From the NCBI GenBank assembly GCA_030789695.1, contig CM061138.1, positions 181,699,051 through 181,763,050 on the forward strand: DNA of 64,000 nt. Direction: 5' to 3'. The notes beneath the pieces are model-generated. The model made no database searches. It was not told the DNA's origin and saw only the letters and a program-made list of their open reading frames with translations. This DNA is from Scilla litardierei. Lineage: Eukaryota; Streptophyta; Magnoliopsida; Asparagales; Asparagaceae. Position 1 is the first letter of the stretch; every line of letters starts with the position of its first letter. Shown here in pieces: positions 22,301 through 34,818 of this stretch. The position numbers and the translations under genes were made by a program.

Positions 22301-22430
22301 AGATGGAGACCGACTAAAATGAAAAAGAATCGATTAGATAAGATTTAAGTCGGTCGAAATCGTGAAAAGACATGACTGCCCCTGAGCACTTAGTCGGTCA
22401 CAGTTCAATGGCTGACCAACTAGATTACGA
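19372..22430 (-). mobile_element. Truncated second copy of the same copia element
   Basis: From the LTR outward it repeats 8488-11546 at about 99% identity: polypurine tracts, spacer, accessory ORF, leader and the first part of the internal palindromic array. It breaks off at 22430 inside the array. The LTR-internal-LTR-partial internal order indicates recombination between LTRs of two elements. Confidence 0.85.
20369..22071 (-). pseudogene. Second copy of the accessory ORF
   Basis: Near-identical to 9485-11187, with the same two frames (22071-20761 and 20782-20369) and the same frame change. There are only a handful of amino-acid differences, mostly in the low-complexity N-terminus. A leader with CTAGGGTTT motifs precedes it. 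Confidence 0.7.
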
Positions 22431-23968
22431 TAACGTACGTTATACACTTATACCCAACATAGTCAGTCAAATTCATGCACGTATTTTAATCTTATATATA
22501 AGCATACATCCCTTATATAACTACTACTTACCTAATCACAAATCAATATTTCAGATACTCATATAAGGATGGTCTCACACTTAGCAAATACAATCATTGC
22601 TCTACGTATAGATAGCTACCTATGCACAAACAACATGGGTATACAACTCCCTAATATTTCCTAGTGCACATCCAACCAACACATCAACTCATGTGGTCAC
22701 ACCACACCATTATTAATCAAGCTTCACTATATCTAATATACATTCACCCCTACTACAGTTTCACAATATATAGTCATTCAAATACATGCAAATAGTTCAC
22801 CATATATTCACATCACGTACGGTCCTATAACTGTATTTACGACACGCCACATATATTATAGTCACCAATAACTATAACTAAGCACATACTTACCCGTGCA
22901 TGGTGCACACCCATACACGCTAACATTTCATTTACATACACCAATCATACCATTATATATCCAGTACATCTGCACACATAGTTTAGCTAGCACACATACG
23001 TTCACACAGGCAAGTCCTTAGTAATTAACTATACCACAAGACCAACTCCTATAACTATATACTGGTGTAGCGACCCACAATCATGTGTGTAACACAACCA
23101 GGCACAAACACTCCTATCACTATACATACATCAACATTGCTATATTCAACTACAAACATACATTCAATATACTTAGAGTATACCCACTCAAGCTTGAGTG
23201 AGACTCAATACACATATCAGACTATTCTATATACGTAACACGGCATTCATACCTATACCAATACCACTCCAATATTTATACGTCTACCAATACAACCATA
23301 TACATACCTTAAGTCAATCACACTTAATATTTAGTCAGGTAATACTCACATAGTTCAATCACTCTATATACCATAATAATAATACAGACATCAGCACACG
23401 TATAATTATAATACACTCCTTAATACATACGCATTCATCGTATAGTCACACACATGTAACATATATATTCACACCCTAGCCTACTACCTCTAATTAGTAT
23501 ACTAACACATCTATACGTACACAATCAAGATGTGCAATAGTCGTGTATACCTCACGGTATGCACGCATGCAACATCCCGTAAGAGCAAGCAATACCAATC
23601 AAAATTATAATCCTACTACCATATGTATACCTCCTATATACTCATGCAACAAAACATAACTACTTACGTCTAAGCACAATACATACCTACATACGAGCAC
23701 ATACACATACGTACTAACTCATGGGTCATATAATAGGCCTACTTACTTATCTATATGTACACCTATTATCATCACACCTATCAAACACGTAGCTTTACCA
23801 ATCATTTTATTTCAACCATTACAAGTATCTCTAATTACATACACCCCATTAGATATTCCACCACTAACTCTTGTATACACAGGTATCCCCAGTATGGTAT
23901 AGCTAACCACACTCAAATCTATAAATACTAACACACAAACAACTTCATAATATCACGAATAACTCCGA

Positions 23969-23970
<2 letters not shown>
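22431..23970. other. AT-rich stretch without genes
   Basis: 1.5 kb of A/T/C-rich sequence full of ATACA and CATAT words, with no ORF of note. It begins with the palindrome AACGTACGTT right at the copia break. It may be decayed retrotransposon sequence. I see no LTR or TIR boundary. Confidence 0.6.

Positions 23971-24031
<61 letters not shown>
23971..24031. repeat. (TA)n microsatellite, Helitron target
   Basis: A run of about 30 TA units directly before the Helitron 5' end. A short TA run resumes right after its 3' end at 25853. Confidence 0.95.
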
Positions 24032-24034
<3 letters not shown>

Positions 24035-25852
24035 ATTATATAAAAGAGGGATGGTATCAAGAGAAGTTGGATAAGAGAATTTGGACATGAGAAATTGGAT
24101 AAGAGAGTTTGGATATCTATTATATAAAAGAGGGATGTTATCAAGAGAAGTTGGATAAGAGAATTTGGACATGAGAAATTGGATAAGAGACTTTGGATAT
24201 CTATTATATAAAAGAGGGATGGTATCAAGAGAAGTTGGATAAGAGAATTTGGACATGAGAAATTGGATAAAAGACTTTGGATATCTATTATATAAAAGAG
24301 GGATGGTATCAAGAGAAGTTGGATAAGAGAATTTGGACATGAGAAATTGGATAAGAGAATTTGGATATCTATTATATAAAAGGGGATGTTATCAAGAGAA
24401 GTTGTATAAGAGAATTTGGACCTGAGAAATTGGATAAGAGAAATTGGATATCTATTATATAAAAGAGAGATGTTATCAAGAGAAGTTGGATAAGAGAATT
24501 TGGACATGAGAAATTGGATAAGAGAATTTGGATATCTATTATCTATTATATAAAAGAGGAATGTTATCAAGAGAAGTTGGATAAGAGAATTTGGACATGA
24601 GAAATTGGATAAGTGAATTTGGATATCTATTATCTATTATATAAAGAGGGAAGTTATCAAGAGAAGTTGGATAAGAGAATTTGGACATGAGAAATTGGAT
24701 AAGGGAATTTGGATATCTATTATCTTTTATATAAAAGAGGGATGTTATCAAGAGAAGTTGGATAAAAGAGTTTGGACAAGAGAAATTGGATAAGAGAATT
24801 TGGATATCTATTATCTATTATATAAAAGAGGGATGTTATCAAGAGAAGTTTGATAAGTGAATTTGGACATGAAATATTGGGTAAGAGAATTTGGATATCT
24901 ATTATATAAAAGAGGGATGTTATCAAGAGAAGTTGGATAAGAGAATTTGGACAAGGGAAATTGGATAAGAGAGTTTGGATATCTATTATATATTCTATAA
25001 AATAGGGATGTTATTAAGAGAAGTTGGATAAGAGAATTTGGACAAGAGAAATTGGATAAGAGAATTTGGATATCTATTATCTATTATATAAAAGAGGGAT
25101 GTTATCAAGTGAAGTTGGATAAGAGAATTTGCACATGAGAAATTGGATAAGAGAATTTGGATATCTATTATATAAAAGAGGGATGTTATCAAGAGAAGTT
25201 GGATAAGAGAATTTGGACATGAGAAATTGGATAAGAGAATTTGTATATCTATTATATAAAAGAGGGATGTTATCAAGAGAAGTTGGATAAGAGAATTTGG
25301 ACAGGTGAAATTTGATATCTGTTATCTACTATATAAAAGAGGGATGTTATTAAGAGAAGTTGAATAAGAGAATTTGGACCTGAGAAATTGGATAAGAGAA
25401 TTTGGATATCTATTATCTATTATATAAAAGAGGGATGTTATCAAGAGAAGTTGGATAAGAGAATTTGGACCTGAGAAATTGGATAAGAGAATTTGGATAT
25501 CTATTATATAAAAGAGGGATGTTATCAAGAGAAGTTGGATAAGAGAATTTGGACATGGATAAGAGACACCCAACCCCACTTTTTATTCTCCCCCCCTTTC
25601 CAACCATTTTTTTCTGGTCCTTTGAAGATTTTGAATCTTATCCTACTAGGACAAAGCTTTGTCCTACGTGGCAAGTTTGTCCTAGGTGGCAATGACAATT
25701 TTGGGGGGACTTAAATTTTGGGGGGAACTTAAATTTGGGGGAAAACTTGAAATTTTATGAGAAAACTTGAAATTTGGGGGAACTTGATATTTGTGGGGGA
25801 AAAAACTTGGCCATTAAATAAACCGTGCCCTATGGGCACGGGTATTGACTAG
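24032..25852 (+). mobile_element. Helitron with about 18 tandem copies of its 5' end
   Basis: It starts TC at 24032 after an A, and ends with hairpin CCGTGCCC/GGGCACGG (25823-25841) and CTAG (25849-25852) before a T, the standard A/T insertion. From 24032 to about 25560 an 83-92 bp unit (TATATAAAAGAGGGATGTTA, then TGGATAAGAGAATTTGG blocks) is repeated about 18 times. Only the last copy continues into the Helitron body and 3' end. There is no coding sequence; ORFs across the array are repeat translations. Confidence 0.85.
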
Positions 25853-27749
25853 TATATATATATATCACACCATATGCAAGCATCAATATACTATGGGGGC
25901 AAACTCATTCAAGCCCACGTACACAACTTGGGTACGTGCACTACGACTACGTCATAAGGTCCAAGGCCTACTAACAACTTAGAGTTGACACAGACATTGA
26001 CGGACACTAAAGCCTAAGCAATAGAGGGAGGTCGAGGTCGAAAGCGTGACGAGGGAAGGATCGATAAGCACGAGTTCAGATAGGACGAATACGAGGAGAC
26101 AGCTTGATTAGACGAAACATTGACTCAATGGTGATGTTTAGGTTGAGGGAAAGGGGAATGTAGTGATGCTTAAATAGGATACAGAAAAGAAAATAGGGTG
26201 AATAGCATAAGCTAAAATACGCGAAATCTGAAAACTGTTGTAACTCAAAAGTTGGGATCCTCATCTGTATAAAATATTTGAAGATCGATAAAGCGGGTTG
26301 TTCAAAATAAGTTTAACAAATATTCATAATAAGAGAAAATGTTTTATTGGCTTATCGAAAATCATTAAGAAAAGGAAGTAAATCATTCACACGTACATTA
26401 AGGACGTAGTTTATAGAAAATATTATACGGCAGTAATTTAATATAATTTTGGTAAGAATTTTTGAAATTCAAGAATGAAATAAAGTAACTGAAGAATTTA
26501 AGCTCGTGTTTTAAACGCTTTCAAAGTCTTTAAGCCAGGGAAAGAAAATTTAAAATGATCAATAGTGGAACTACTTTTAGAGGAACCAGGATGTGCAAAA
26601 ATTAAAACTGGTTTACACAAAACTCTTAGCATACGAGAACAACGAACCTGGTACGGATAAAAATAATTGAAATTCATTTTAGTCTTGAAATTTTTCTAAA
26701 AGCACGTAGGGTGAGCGGAAAGATAATAATAATAACTTGGTAGTAGAATTATCAAAATTGATAGCAAAACTTTAAAATCAAATCATGGAGGGTCTAAATC
26801 AGGAAGTAGTTATGAAATAATAATTTTACAAAAATCTGAAACAGGAAAACGATGAGCATAACATCGACTGGCTGAAAACTAAAATTCCAGGTGACTTTGA
26901 AAAGTATATTAAAAGGAAGCGCGATGTGTCATTTGAAAGGCATAATAAGAAAGGAAATTATAAGTCGAAGTGGACAAAATAAAAGTACGGTTCAAAATAA
27001 AATTAATATATGAAAGGGAAAGTGTATTTTCATAGGTACAAAAGTGTAGGCTGGGAAAATACCATAAGCTAGTATTCAAAATTTCGAAAAAGGTCTAAGA
27101 GTTCAAGTCAACGAAGGAGTATGAAATATAAGATATATATATTAAAAATTTGAACAAATTTAAACTTAGGAAAAGAGGAAATCGAAAAATACTTTCAGAA
27201 GATTCAAGGTTTGTAATGGAGAGGTTCGAAAATTGACGACGATCGTCATGAGGCGATCTCGTGAATCGAGGCAAGGAAATTGGTCGGATGATCAAAACAT
27301 ACATACGCCTAGGATATGAATCAGGAGAGTCTACGGGGAAAACTCCTACGGTCGACCAACTAAAGATTAAGAACTAAGCGCTAAGACTTTCTAAGGAGCT
27401 AGACGGAAACGAAATGCGTTCAGCTTGGTCCGAAATCGATGAACCCAAGCGAACGACTAAAGGAAATTCTAGAAGTCTAATATGGTCAGAGGTAGACAAG
27501 GACCACTAAGGTAACTCATACGATGATTAAATCAATTGCTGACAGTGAGTCTAACTAACAGTCAGGGCCTCTATCTAGCAAACACAGACGTCTAGCTAAG
27601 TCTTCTTACCACCTAGTGACATAGGAAAATAACTAGACTCAGGGCTCATGACTCGGATGTTGTAATTTATTTAATGGACATTCCGTTATTATCGTTGTTC
27701 CGTTAATTCACAATTGCAAGACGGACCTGCATGGGCCACCAACAAAACC
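25853..27749 (-). mobile_element. Internal remnant of a minus-strand gypsy element
   Basis: The right end (about 27600-27749) is the leader of a gypsy element: primer site 27723-27741 and a stretch alignable to 36508-36650. At the position of the other element's gag ATG this copy reads GTG, and no gag follows. From 25860 to 27600 the sequence is A/G-rich with no ORF or recognisable domain. The element is non-autonomous or replaced, and its 3' LTR is missing. Confidence 0.55.
27723..27741 (-). other. Primer-binding site matching tRNA-Ile
   Basis: The minus strand reads TGGTGGCCCATGCAGGTCC, complementary to the 3' end of plant tRNA-Ile(AAU). It is 8 nt from the LTR end and identical to the site at 36516-36534. 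Confidence 0.65.
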
Positions 27750-30664
27750 TGTCACGCCCCGCTTCCCAAAAATGTGGAGGCAAAGCGTGAGAAGGTCCGC
27801 TCAGACTTGAAGCTGCAAAGCTGCAAGTCCGATAAGCGTCAATCAAATTTAAAACTGCAGGTCCTTGCAACGCGAACGAAACAAAGATAATAATAATGAA
27901 ATGAGACAAAAGAGATATCTCAGAATATCCATAAAATAAGTTTCAACATCACAGAAAAAGCCACCAGGCTAAAAGAAAAGGAGTCTAAAGGCCCACACAT
28001 GGCCAACGAAAAGTACAACGTACAAAACAAAGGTGCCACGCACCGACAACTAACAACAAAACCTAAAACAAAAGAAAACTCAGCAAGTCACTAAGAAAGG
28101 TCACCGATGTCCACAAAGCTCCTCCTGGGCAGACATGGACTCAGGCTCAGCGTCAGCAAAACATCACGTACTCAGCAGCGGTCTCTAGCTCAGGGTCTAA
28201 CATGTGACACCCAAAAGAGCAAGGGGCACATGTCAGCAAGTCTACCAGAGACTTGTGCAAGGAAACTGAAAGTAAAGCAACCTAGCAGTTCTAGCATGAT
28301 GCAATGACATGGCAGTTAAAGTATGAGTGCAGCAGGTAAGGAAAAACAACAAGTAAACTAGCATGGCATGGCAAGTGTGGCAAGACTATAAACATTTACA
28401 AGGGTTTCTCTAGTCACGTTTTCATGTCATGTGCAGAGTTTACGCCTTACAGCTGAAATAGCTTACTTTCACACTGAGTGGCCGCTTAACTCCGCCCCAA
28501 ACCCAGAGTTTACGCCTTACAGCTGTAGTTGCTGATCAGGCAGACTCCCAGTTGATTGGCCGCTTAACTCTTACCCCTCCCACATGTATCGATCCAGGGC
28601 CTTACCCCCGACGGTAATGTTCGCTTCTGGATCACGAGCCAGGAAGTGTTTTTTCATGATGGCATAGGGGTTCACCTAGCCCTGGACAAGCAAGTACAAG
28701 TATGTAGCGTGTGCTACGAATGCAATATTCAATGCATGGATGACATGGCATGGCAAGTAGTAAAGCGTACAGGTTAGGAAAGTAAACATGACAGTTTAGT
28801 ATGCATGATTAACAAGTTTAAAGAGTTGGATCTAGCTTCGTTGTCAAGCTAGATCAATTAAGGTGACGGATCTAGTTTCGTTGTCAAACTAGATCAAGTA
28901 GGCGTCTAGCCAGCTATCATTTCACTGACTAGTCTCTTTTACGCTAAAAACAAGGAAGTGGCCTAAAAACATGGCCCTACACAAGAGTTGGCAAGTTTCA
29001 CTTGCCTGCAAGTACAACGTCTGAGAAACACCGTCCAAGAGAGTCCAAGTCACAAATAACCTACGTGCACAAGTCCACCGGCCTAAAGTCCATATTATTA
29101 ATCTTGATTAGTGAATTTAAAACATTTAAAATACTTTTAAAACATCAATTTTAGTCTTGATTAACAGGCAATAGGTTGGGGGTCCTAGGGGCAAAGCGTT
29201 ACCTCAACACGACGCGAAAGCTACACTGGCGTCGGGTAGCGACGCCAGGGGTTGGAATAAAAGAACACGCTCCAAGTCCTGATTCCAATATAGGTCCCTC
29301 GCTGGAAAGTTCAGAGCATCAACTGGAGCAACGGTTCCAGATTCCAAAGCTAGCACGTGCGACGACGGGCTACGACGTGTCGCAACGTCGTACGTGACAA
29401 TTCCTCGAAGGGCAAGCACCTAGGTGGGGCCCACAGTAGTCCTAGGGACCTATGGGGGTCCCACAATACCTCTGGAGAACTTGGGGGGCCCACGGTGGCA
29501 AGTGGTGGGACGGGTACGGGGTTGCGACGTTTGGCTCTCGGTCGTACAGCCTCGGTGCGGGGGATTCCATCGGTCGGTGCGAGGGAACGAGGCTTGTGCA
29601 GCGCTTGGTCGGTCGCAGTGCGACGGGGGCTTGGTTCTCTCGGTCGGAGCGGGGGAGGCCATCGGTTGGCGCCTTGGATGCGGGGGCTTGGGCGCTGCAC
29701 CGTTGCAACCGTTGCAACGTTGCGGAGAGCGGGCGATGCGGGCGAGAGCATCGGTCGGGCACGGAGCAGTGCGGAGTGACAGAGCGGGGAATTGCAGCGG
29801 TGCGGGTGCGGAGCGGAGCGGGGAATTCCCTCGGTCTGACCGAGAGATTCTCTCGGTCGGACACGGGGATGCGAGCGGGGCGATGCAGAGCGGCTGTGCG
29901 AAGCTTGGTGCGAGCGGGGCAGCGGTCGGTGCGGGGAAAATGGGCATGTTTCTTCAGTCGGTGCGGGGCTTCTTCGTCGCAACGTTGCGACGATTCGTCG
30001 CAACGTCAAATTTGGGTTTTGGAAGCGGCTAGGGTTATTTTCTTGCGAAAATAGGTCTTCCTAGGGGTTGTTTATATAGTGTAGATGGGTTGACTAGGTC
30101 TAGGGCTAATCCTAATGGGATTAGGAGTTTGAAATAATTTAAAATCCAAATCTCACCAACTCCAACTCACCCAAGGCCTAGGTGGGGCCCAAATGAGCTG
30201 GAAATTGGCTCAAAAATTATTTAAAACGTTTTAAACTCAAATAAATTTTCCTTGGCCGAAATTAATTTAAAAATTAATTATTAAAAATATTATAAACCTT
30301 GTTAAAAATATAAAAGTGGTCAAATAAACTCCAAAAATTATAAAATAAATATCGGGGTGACCGTGATGACGAAAGTAGGCTAACTAAGAAGAAGGATCAC
30401 AATTTCGACGTCGGACGACGAAACTAAAAATAGAAACGTCTCCCGTCAAAAGTGAAAATCACAACGTCTCTTCGAGTAAGATTAAATTGTGGGAAAACGA
30501 ATCGAGAAACGTCGTTCCAAAATAGTGCCACTATTTAATACTCTCAGAGACGTTCACAACGGCATATCACAACAAAGTGTTCACAAACAAATAGAGTCTA
30601 AAAAAACACGTGCACGGCCAAAAGCACGTGCATGAACAACGTATAACGAAAAGTGGTCGTTACA
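27750..30664 (-). repeat. Gypsy LTR, minus strand (2,915 bp)
   Basis: It runs from TGTCACGCC to GTCGTTACA on the plus strand. A TATA box lies at 30071-30079 (minus). The transcribed part holds the conserved hairpin set (28704-28717, 28829-28855, 28869-28895, 28906-28932, 28990-29006). The LTR is related to that of the element at 33966-47169 in its 3' half, but its U3 lacks the TAGTCGGTC array. A G/C-rich segment at 29350-30030 has CGTTGCAACG palindromes. It interrupts an older LTR: the undisturbed relative at 47780 reads GGAAGAGGAGGG, and AAGAG follows at 30665. Confidence 0.8.
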
Positions 30665-31291
30665 AAGAGGAGGGTGCACGTGAAGCCTAGGAACTTAACA
30701 TAATATGGTTAAAATAGGGTGGAGGACAGCCTGGGCTTGTTTGGGTTACACCTATTGATATTGTAGAATAGTCAAAGGGAGAGGGAGAAGTGATGTGAGG
30801 GAGAAATCATGGGGAGATGTATAAGGGTTGTTAGGATTCGTTGGGATAGACATCAGGTAGGTTAGAAATTTTTAACAGATTAGATTTTATTAATAATAAA
30901 AAAAGATTTGATTTAATGGGCCACGCTTTGATTTCCAACCTTATCATTATTTAGAAAGATCTGCTAATTAATATTGGTTGGAAATTAAGGTAGTTAATAA
31001 TTATTTAATTAATTTCTTTTTTTTATTTATAACGTACAGATCCTTCAAACTCAATAATAATAATAATAAAATTGTTTTAATGATTAAAAATGATTTTAGC
31101 AGATTGGTCTCCCGACGCCCAAAAATTACAAGGAAAATACCGAGGCGCTCGCGCCTCTGAGAGGATTGTGAAAGCGGTGTTCGATCGCGCATTCGAGCTA
31201 TGGAGAGCACTAATAAAAATCAAAATATGGGAACATGCACACGAAACAGAGATACGCGCTATAATGCAAACGATCGGAAAGCGACCGTTAC
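30665..31291 (-). repeat. Fragment of an older minus-strand LTR (5' start)
   Basis: Near-identical to 47780-48406 (about 620 bp). Its right end, CGACCGTTACA, is the LTR start in minus orientation. Its left part was displaced by insertion of the 27750-30664 LTR. Confidence 0.75.
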
Positions 31292-31977
31292 ATTCTACCC
31301 ACCTTAGAAATGATTCCACCCTCGGAATCACTTATACTAATAACAATAATATCTATATACCCTTATACCCGCAACTCTCATATTCCACATAATGATCGCT
31401 AAACCTACAACTTCAACCAGCGTTCCGCAACAATTCATCATTACTCGTCTTTTCACTGGATAACGCTACGACTAAACTCACACCCTAACACTTAACTATA
31501 GACCCATCACTCCCGTTCCAATTTCCAACACCAAGTTCTCATAAAATTATAATCATCTTCTCATACCATACTACTCCACTAAACATCATCGCTCAATAAC
31601 ATTTTTAAATTTCCCAATCTCTTCCCAATATTAATCAATCGCTAAAATGATGTTCTAGCCAATCACCAATCTAAGACAAAAACTTTGTCTATCTTATAAT
31701 ACCTTTCCCAAATCAACAATCGCCTTGTCCTCCATATATGCTTCGTCATATCGTCCACAAATTTATCCGTCAAAAATTGAACTATCAAAATCTCATCTTA
31801 TCCTTACTCACTATAACTAATCCCAACCAATATTAAATCCGCCAACCTAACCATCCATTCATCTCAACACGTCATGTTATTCCCAATGTCTTCTCACGTC
31901 AACTTAATAATCATGTCTTGATGCTTCAAATGTTCTACTCATTCTCATGATTACCCAAACTCATACTATACCCTTTC
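31292..31977. other. Gene-free stretch
   Basis: A/C/T-rich, no ORF, no repeat recognised. It lies between two minus-strand LTR fragments and may be decayed retrotransposon sequence. Confidence 0.5.
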
Positions 31978-33965
31978 GTAGTCGTAGCGTGTGCTACCAA
32001 CCACGGGACTAACCTAACAGGTGTCAAGACAAATCGGGACATGGCGGGACAAGACAAGACAAGTGTGACACGAAAGGGTTCACGCCTTACGGTTCGAGGG
32101 GGATCAGACCCTCTTACCGTGCGCACGCTCAACCCTACCCCAAACCCAAGTATTCAAGACGTGGCAAGACAAGGGATCACTCGCTCTAGCTTGGCGAGTG
32201 CCCTATTACCCTCTGGGCTGTGTAACAAGACAAGGGATCACTCAGAGAGTGCCCTATTGCCCTCTGGGCTGTGTAACAAGACAAGGGATCACTCGGAGAG
32301 TGCCCTATTGCCATATGGGTTGTGTAACAAGACAAGGGATCACTCGGAGAGTGCCCTATTGCCCTCTGGGCTGTGCAAGACGGGACGTGACGTGACAAGA
32401 TAGGAAAGGTTATTCTAGGGTGTCCACACGCACGCACGCACAATATAGTCCTACGATGTCAAAAGTTGTTGTTGTCGGGCTCAGACTTCATCGTCAAGTC
32501 TGAGCCGTCAAGGGACGTCCCGGACGCTATCATTTCACGTCCGGTTCTCTTTGTTCACAGTTAACAGTTCTAACAAACTAAGGCCTAAAGCATGGCCAAA
32601 AGTGCAAGTGGATACACTTGCCTGCGGTGGCGAGTGTGTCGTCTGTCCGGGTCGTCTCGTCCAGTCGTCTCGTCCGCGGTAGTCCATCTGAAAAGGGGTC
32701 ACGGCGACGGTGTCAGGTCGCGATTTTCAATAAACCTATTTAGGTTTTGTTTCTAGGTTGTCGGGACTACCCTAATCGTCAAAGTCACAATTTTGATGTT
32801 TTATCAACCTAAATCGACCACTACCCTATGTGCACAGAAAATTGTCTGATGGTCGATTTTCTACAGTGACAACATTTTACTGGTGTGAAAACGTAAATTT
32901 AATTGTAGTTGTCTAGTTTTAGTTAGGTTTTCGGTTTCGCTACGGTGGGGGTTGTGCTACGAGTTAGGGGAACCAACCTCTCCGGCGTTTGACGCAGAAT
33001 GGACATAGAGTCTGAACGTTGACAGATCTGAACGGCATGGCAACGAAACATCTCCTTACGGCAACGGTAGATTTACGGCAATGAAGGCGAGGAGGGGCAG
33101 CGAGGGAAGGTGAAACAGCGAGCAAGGGCAGATCTGCGAGCGAGGGGCGTCGTCAAAGGCGCCCAACGGCTACGGAAAGAGCAGACAGCGAAGATGAGCC
33201 CGGTAGCGGTCCGTCTGTTTTTGATGATTCTGGGTGACCAGGTAATTGCAACGGGGGCACCGCATAACTGCGTTATTAAATTTGTAACATTAAGCTAAAA
33301 GAATCCTTAACTTAATAAAATATTTTCAAGCTTACTTATAATAATGTATTATACTCTTAATATATAAACTGCTAACATGCATTTTAATATAACTGACATA
33401 TGATACCACTATCATTATGACTGCGATAAAATATTATAAATAAACTAACTGTAGGTTATAACAAATGTACGTCATACAACTTTTGTATAATTGTACGTAA
33501 TATAAAATTACGTACACATATAAAATAACAAATAGCAAATGCATTATTCTGCCTCAACCACCAAGTTTATGTTCATAAAGGATGTCACTGTTCATTTGCA
33601 TGTGAACTCCAAATAGTATGCATTAGATTACACTGTTATAAAATAGGTATTGTTCGTTAATTCATTTCCATATTTCCTAACACTATACAACTTTTACACC
33701 CATACTCGGTTCCTTTCTTTTAACAACATATTGATATAAAATAATATGGTGCACCGCAGATATTACTAACTATGTAAATGTATAAATTAGCCGTTGTTAT
33801 CTAATAACAACTTACGCGTTCAGTACTTTGCATCACCTTAGCAGGCGATGGCAGCGATGGTTCGAAGACGCCGCAGTGGTGGTCCGGCCTACGGGTCTCT
33901 TCATTGGCGGTGGAAAGATGGCGACGAGAGTTCCTGACGTCAATGTCGAAAGCGTGGAGGGTCTC
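31978..33965 (-). repeat. Old minus-strand LTR, left half
   Basis: It resembles the reverse complement of the solo LTR at 39576-42859. Shared landmarks are GTAGCGTGTGCTAC (31984-31997), hairpins at 32478-32506, 32520-32544 and 32604-32621, and the region around 32700-33000. It continues at 47175 on the other side of the large gypsy element. A 590-bp AT-rich segment (about 33241-33830, no gene) interrupts it. The outer 3' end is missing. Confidence 0.65.
32190..32395. repeat. 51-bp tandem repeat, four copies, inside the LTR
   Basis: Units share GTAACAAGACAAGGGATCAC. The equivalent place in the solo LTR (41823-42050) has four 56-bp units with a different core but the same AGTGATCCC and GTTACAC ends. 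Confidence 0.9.
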
Positions 33966-34233
33966 TGTAACGACTGGTTTTCATGTATCTGGATTTATTA
34001 TATTATATTATATGTTTTGGTGGATTTTCTCCTCATGTGTGGTTTTCGTCCCCGTAGCTTTCATTTTCGATCGTTTCGTCGTATTTTCTTAGCTTCTTCC
34101 GTTGATCGTCGATTTCGGAGTAAGTCCTTCGTGACGGGCTTCATATCGGTCATATCTTATTGTTAGATCAAGCCTAGGAGTCTTAGGAATCGATCCCGGA
34201 GCTTCGCACTCCATTTCGGGACTTTTTGTGCAC

Positions 34234-34766
34234 ATTAGCCGGTGTAAGAAGGGGCACCGACCGACTAGATGATGATCCAATCGGTCAGAAAACCTTCTTG
34301 AACCGACTGGTTGGCTTTGTAAATTATTCAGGAGTTACTGTTTATCGTTAGTCGGTCTAAAAACATTGGTCCACTGACTAGGTTGCAAACTAGTCAGTCA
34401 GCAATCGTTCTTTAACCGTCTAGCTCTATGATCATTTTTGATACCAAGTACTATTCATTCTTAGTCGGTCTAAGAACGTTCATCGACCGACTAGATTCGA
34501 AACTAGTCGGTCAGTAGTTGTTCTTTGACCGACTAAATCTAAATCCTATTTTTGTACAGGAGTTACTGTTTGGACTTAGTCGGTCTGCGTTGGTCAACCG
34601 ACCGACTAGTTCCCAAACTAGTCGGTCAGTGGTTGCTCTTTGACCGACTAATTCATTTCCCAGATTTTTTCCTAATTTCGCTGCTTGGTGTTAGTCGGTC
34701 ACAGCTAATCGACCGACCGACTAGTTGCCAAACTAGTCGGTCAGCCAACCTTCTTTGACCGACTAA
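34234..34766. repeat. Palindromic array in gypsy LTR U3 (five double-hairpin units)
   Basis: Each unit is TTAGTCGGTC, about 14 nt, GACCGACTAG, about 7 nt, CTAGTCGGTC, about 14 nt, GACCGACTAA. This is the same design as in the copia LTR, including the spacer words TCTAAGAAC and GTTGTTCTTTGA. The 34-nt segment 34503-34536 (reverse complement) matches copia 7421-7454 at 31 positions. The first two units are the most decayed. The array ends about 45 bp before the TATA box. Confidence 0.95.
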
Positions 34767-34810
34767 ACAGTACAGGAAACCCTAGTTTTGCCCTAGCCGC
34801 CACCAAACTC

Positions 34811-34818
34811 TATAAATA
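34811..34818 (+). promoter_or_regulatory. TATA box of the gypsy LTR
   Basis: TATAAATA followed by a C/T-rich start region. The 3' LTR has the same site near 45471. Confidence 0.8.

Noticed and set aside
24032..25560. CRISPR-like array of regular repeats
   Set aside because: This is a plant genome, the units have no unique spacers, and they equal the Helitron 5' end.
29357..30054. Several long overlapping ORFs on both strands
   Set aside because: G/C-rich LTR leader with few stop codons. The frames overlap on both strands and no domain is visible.
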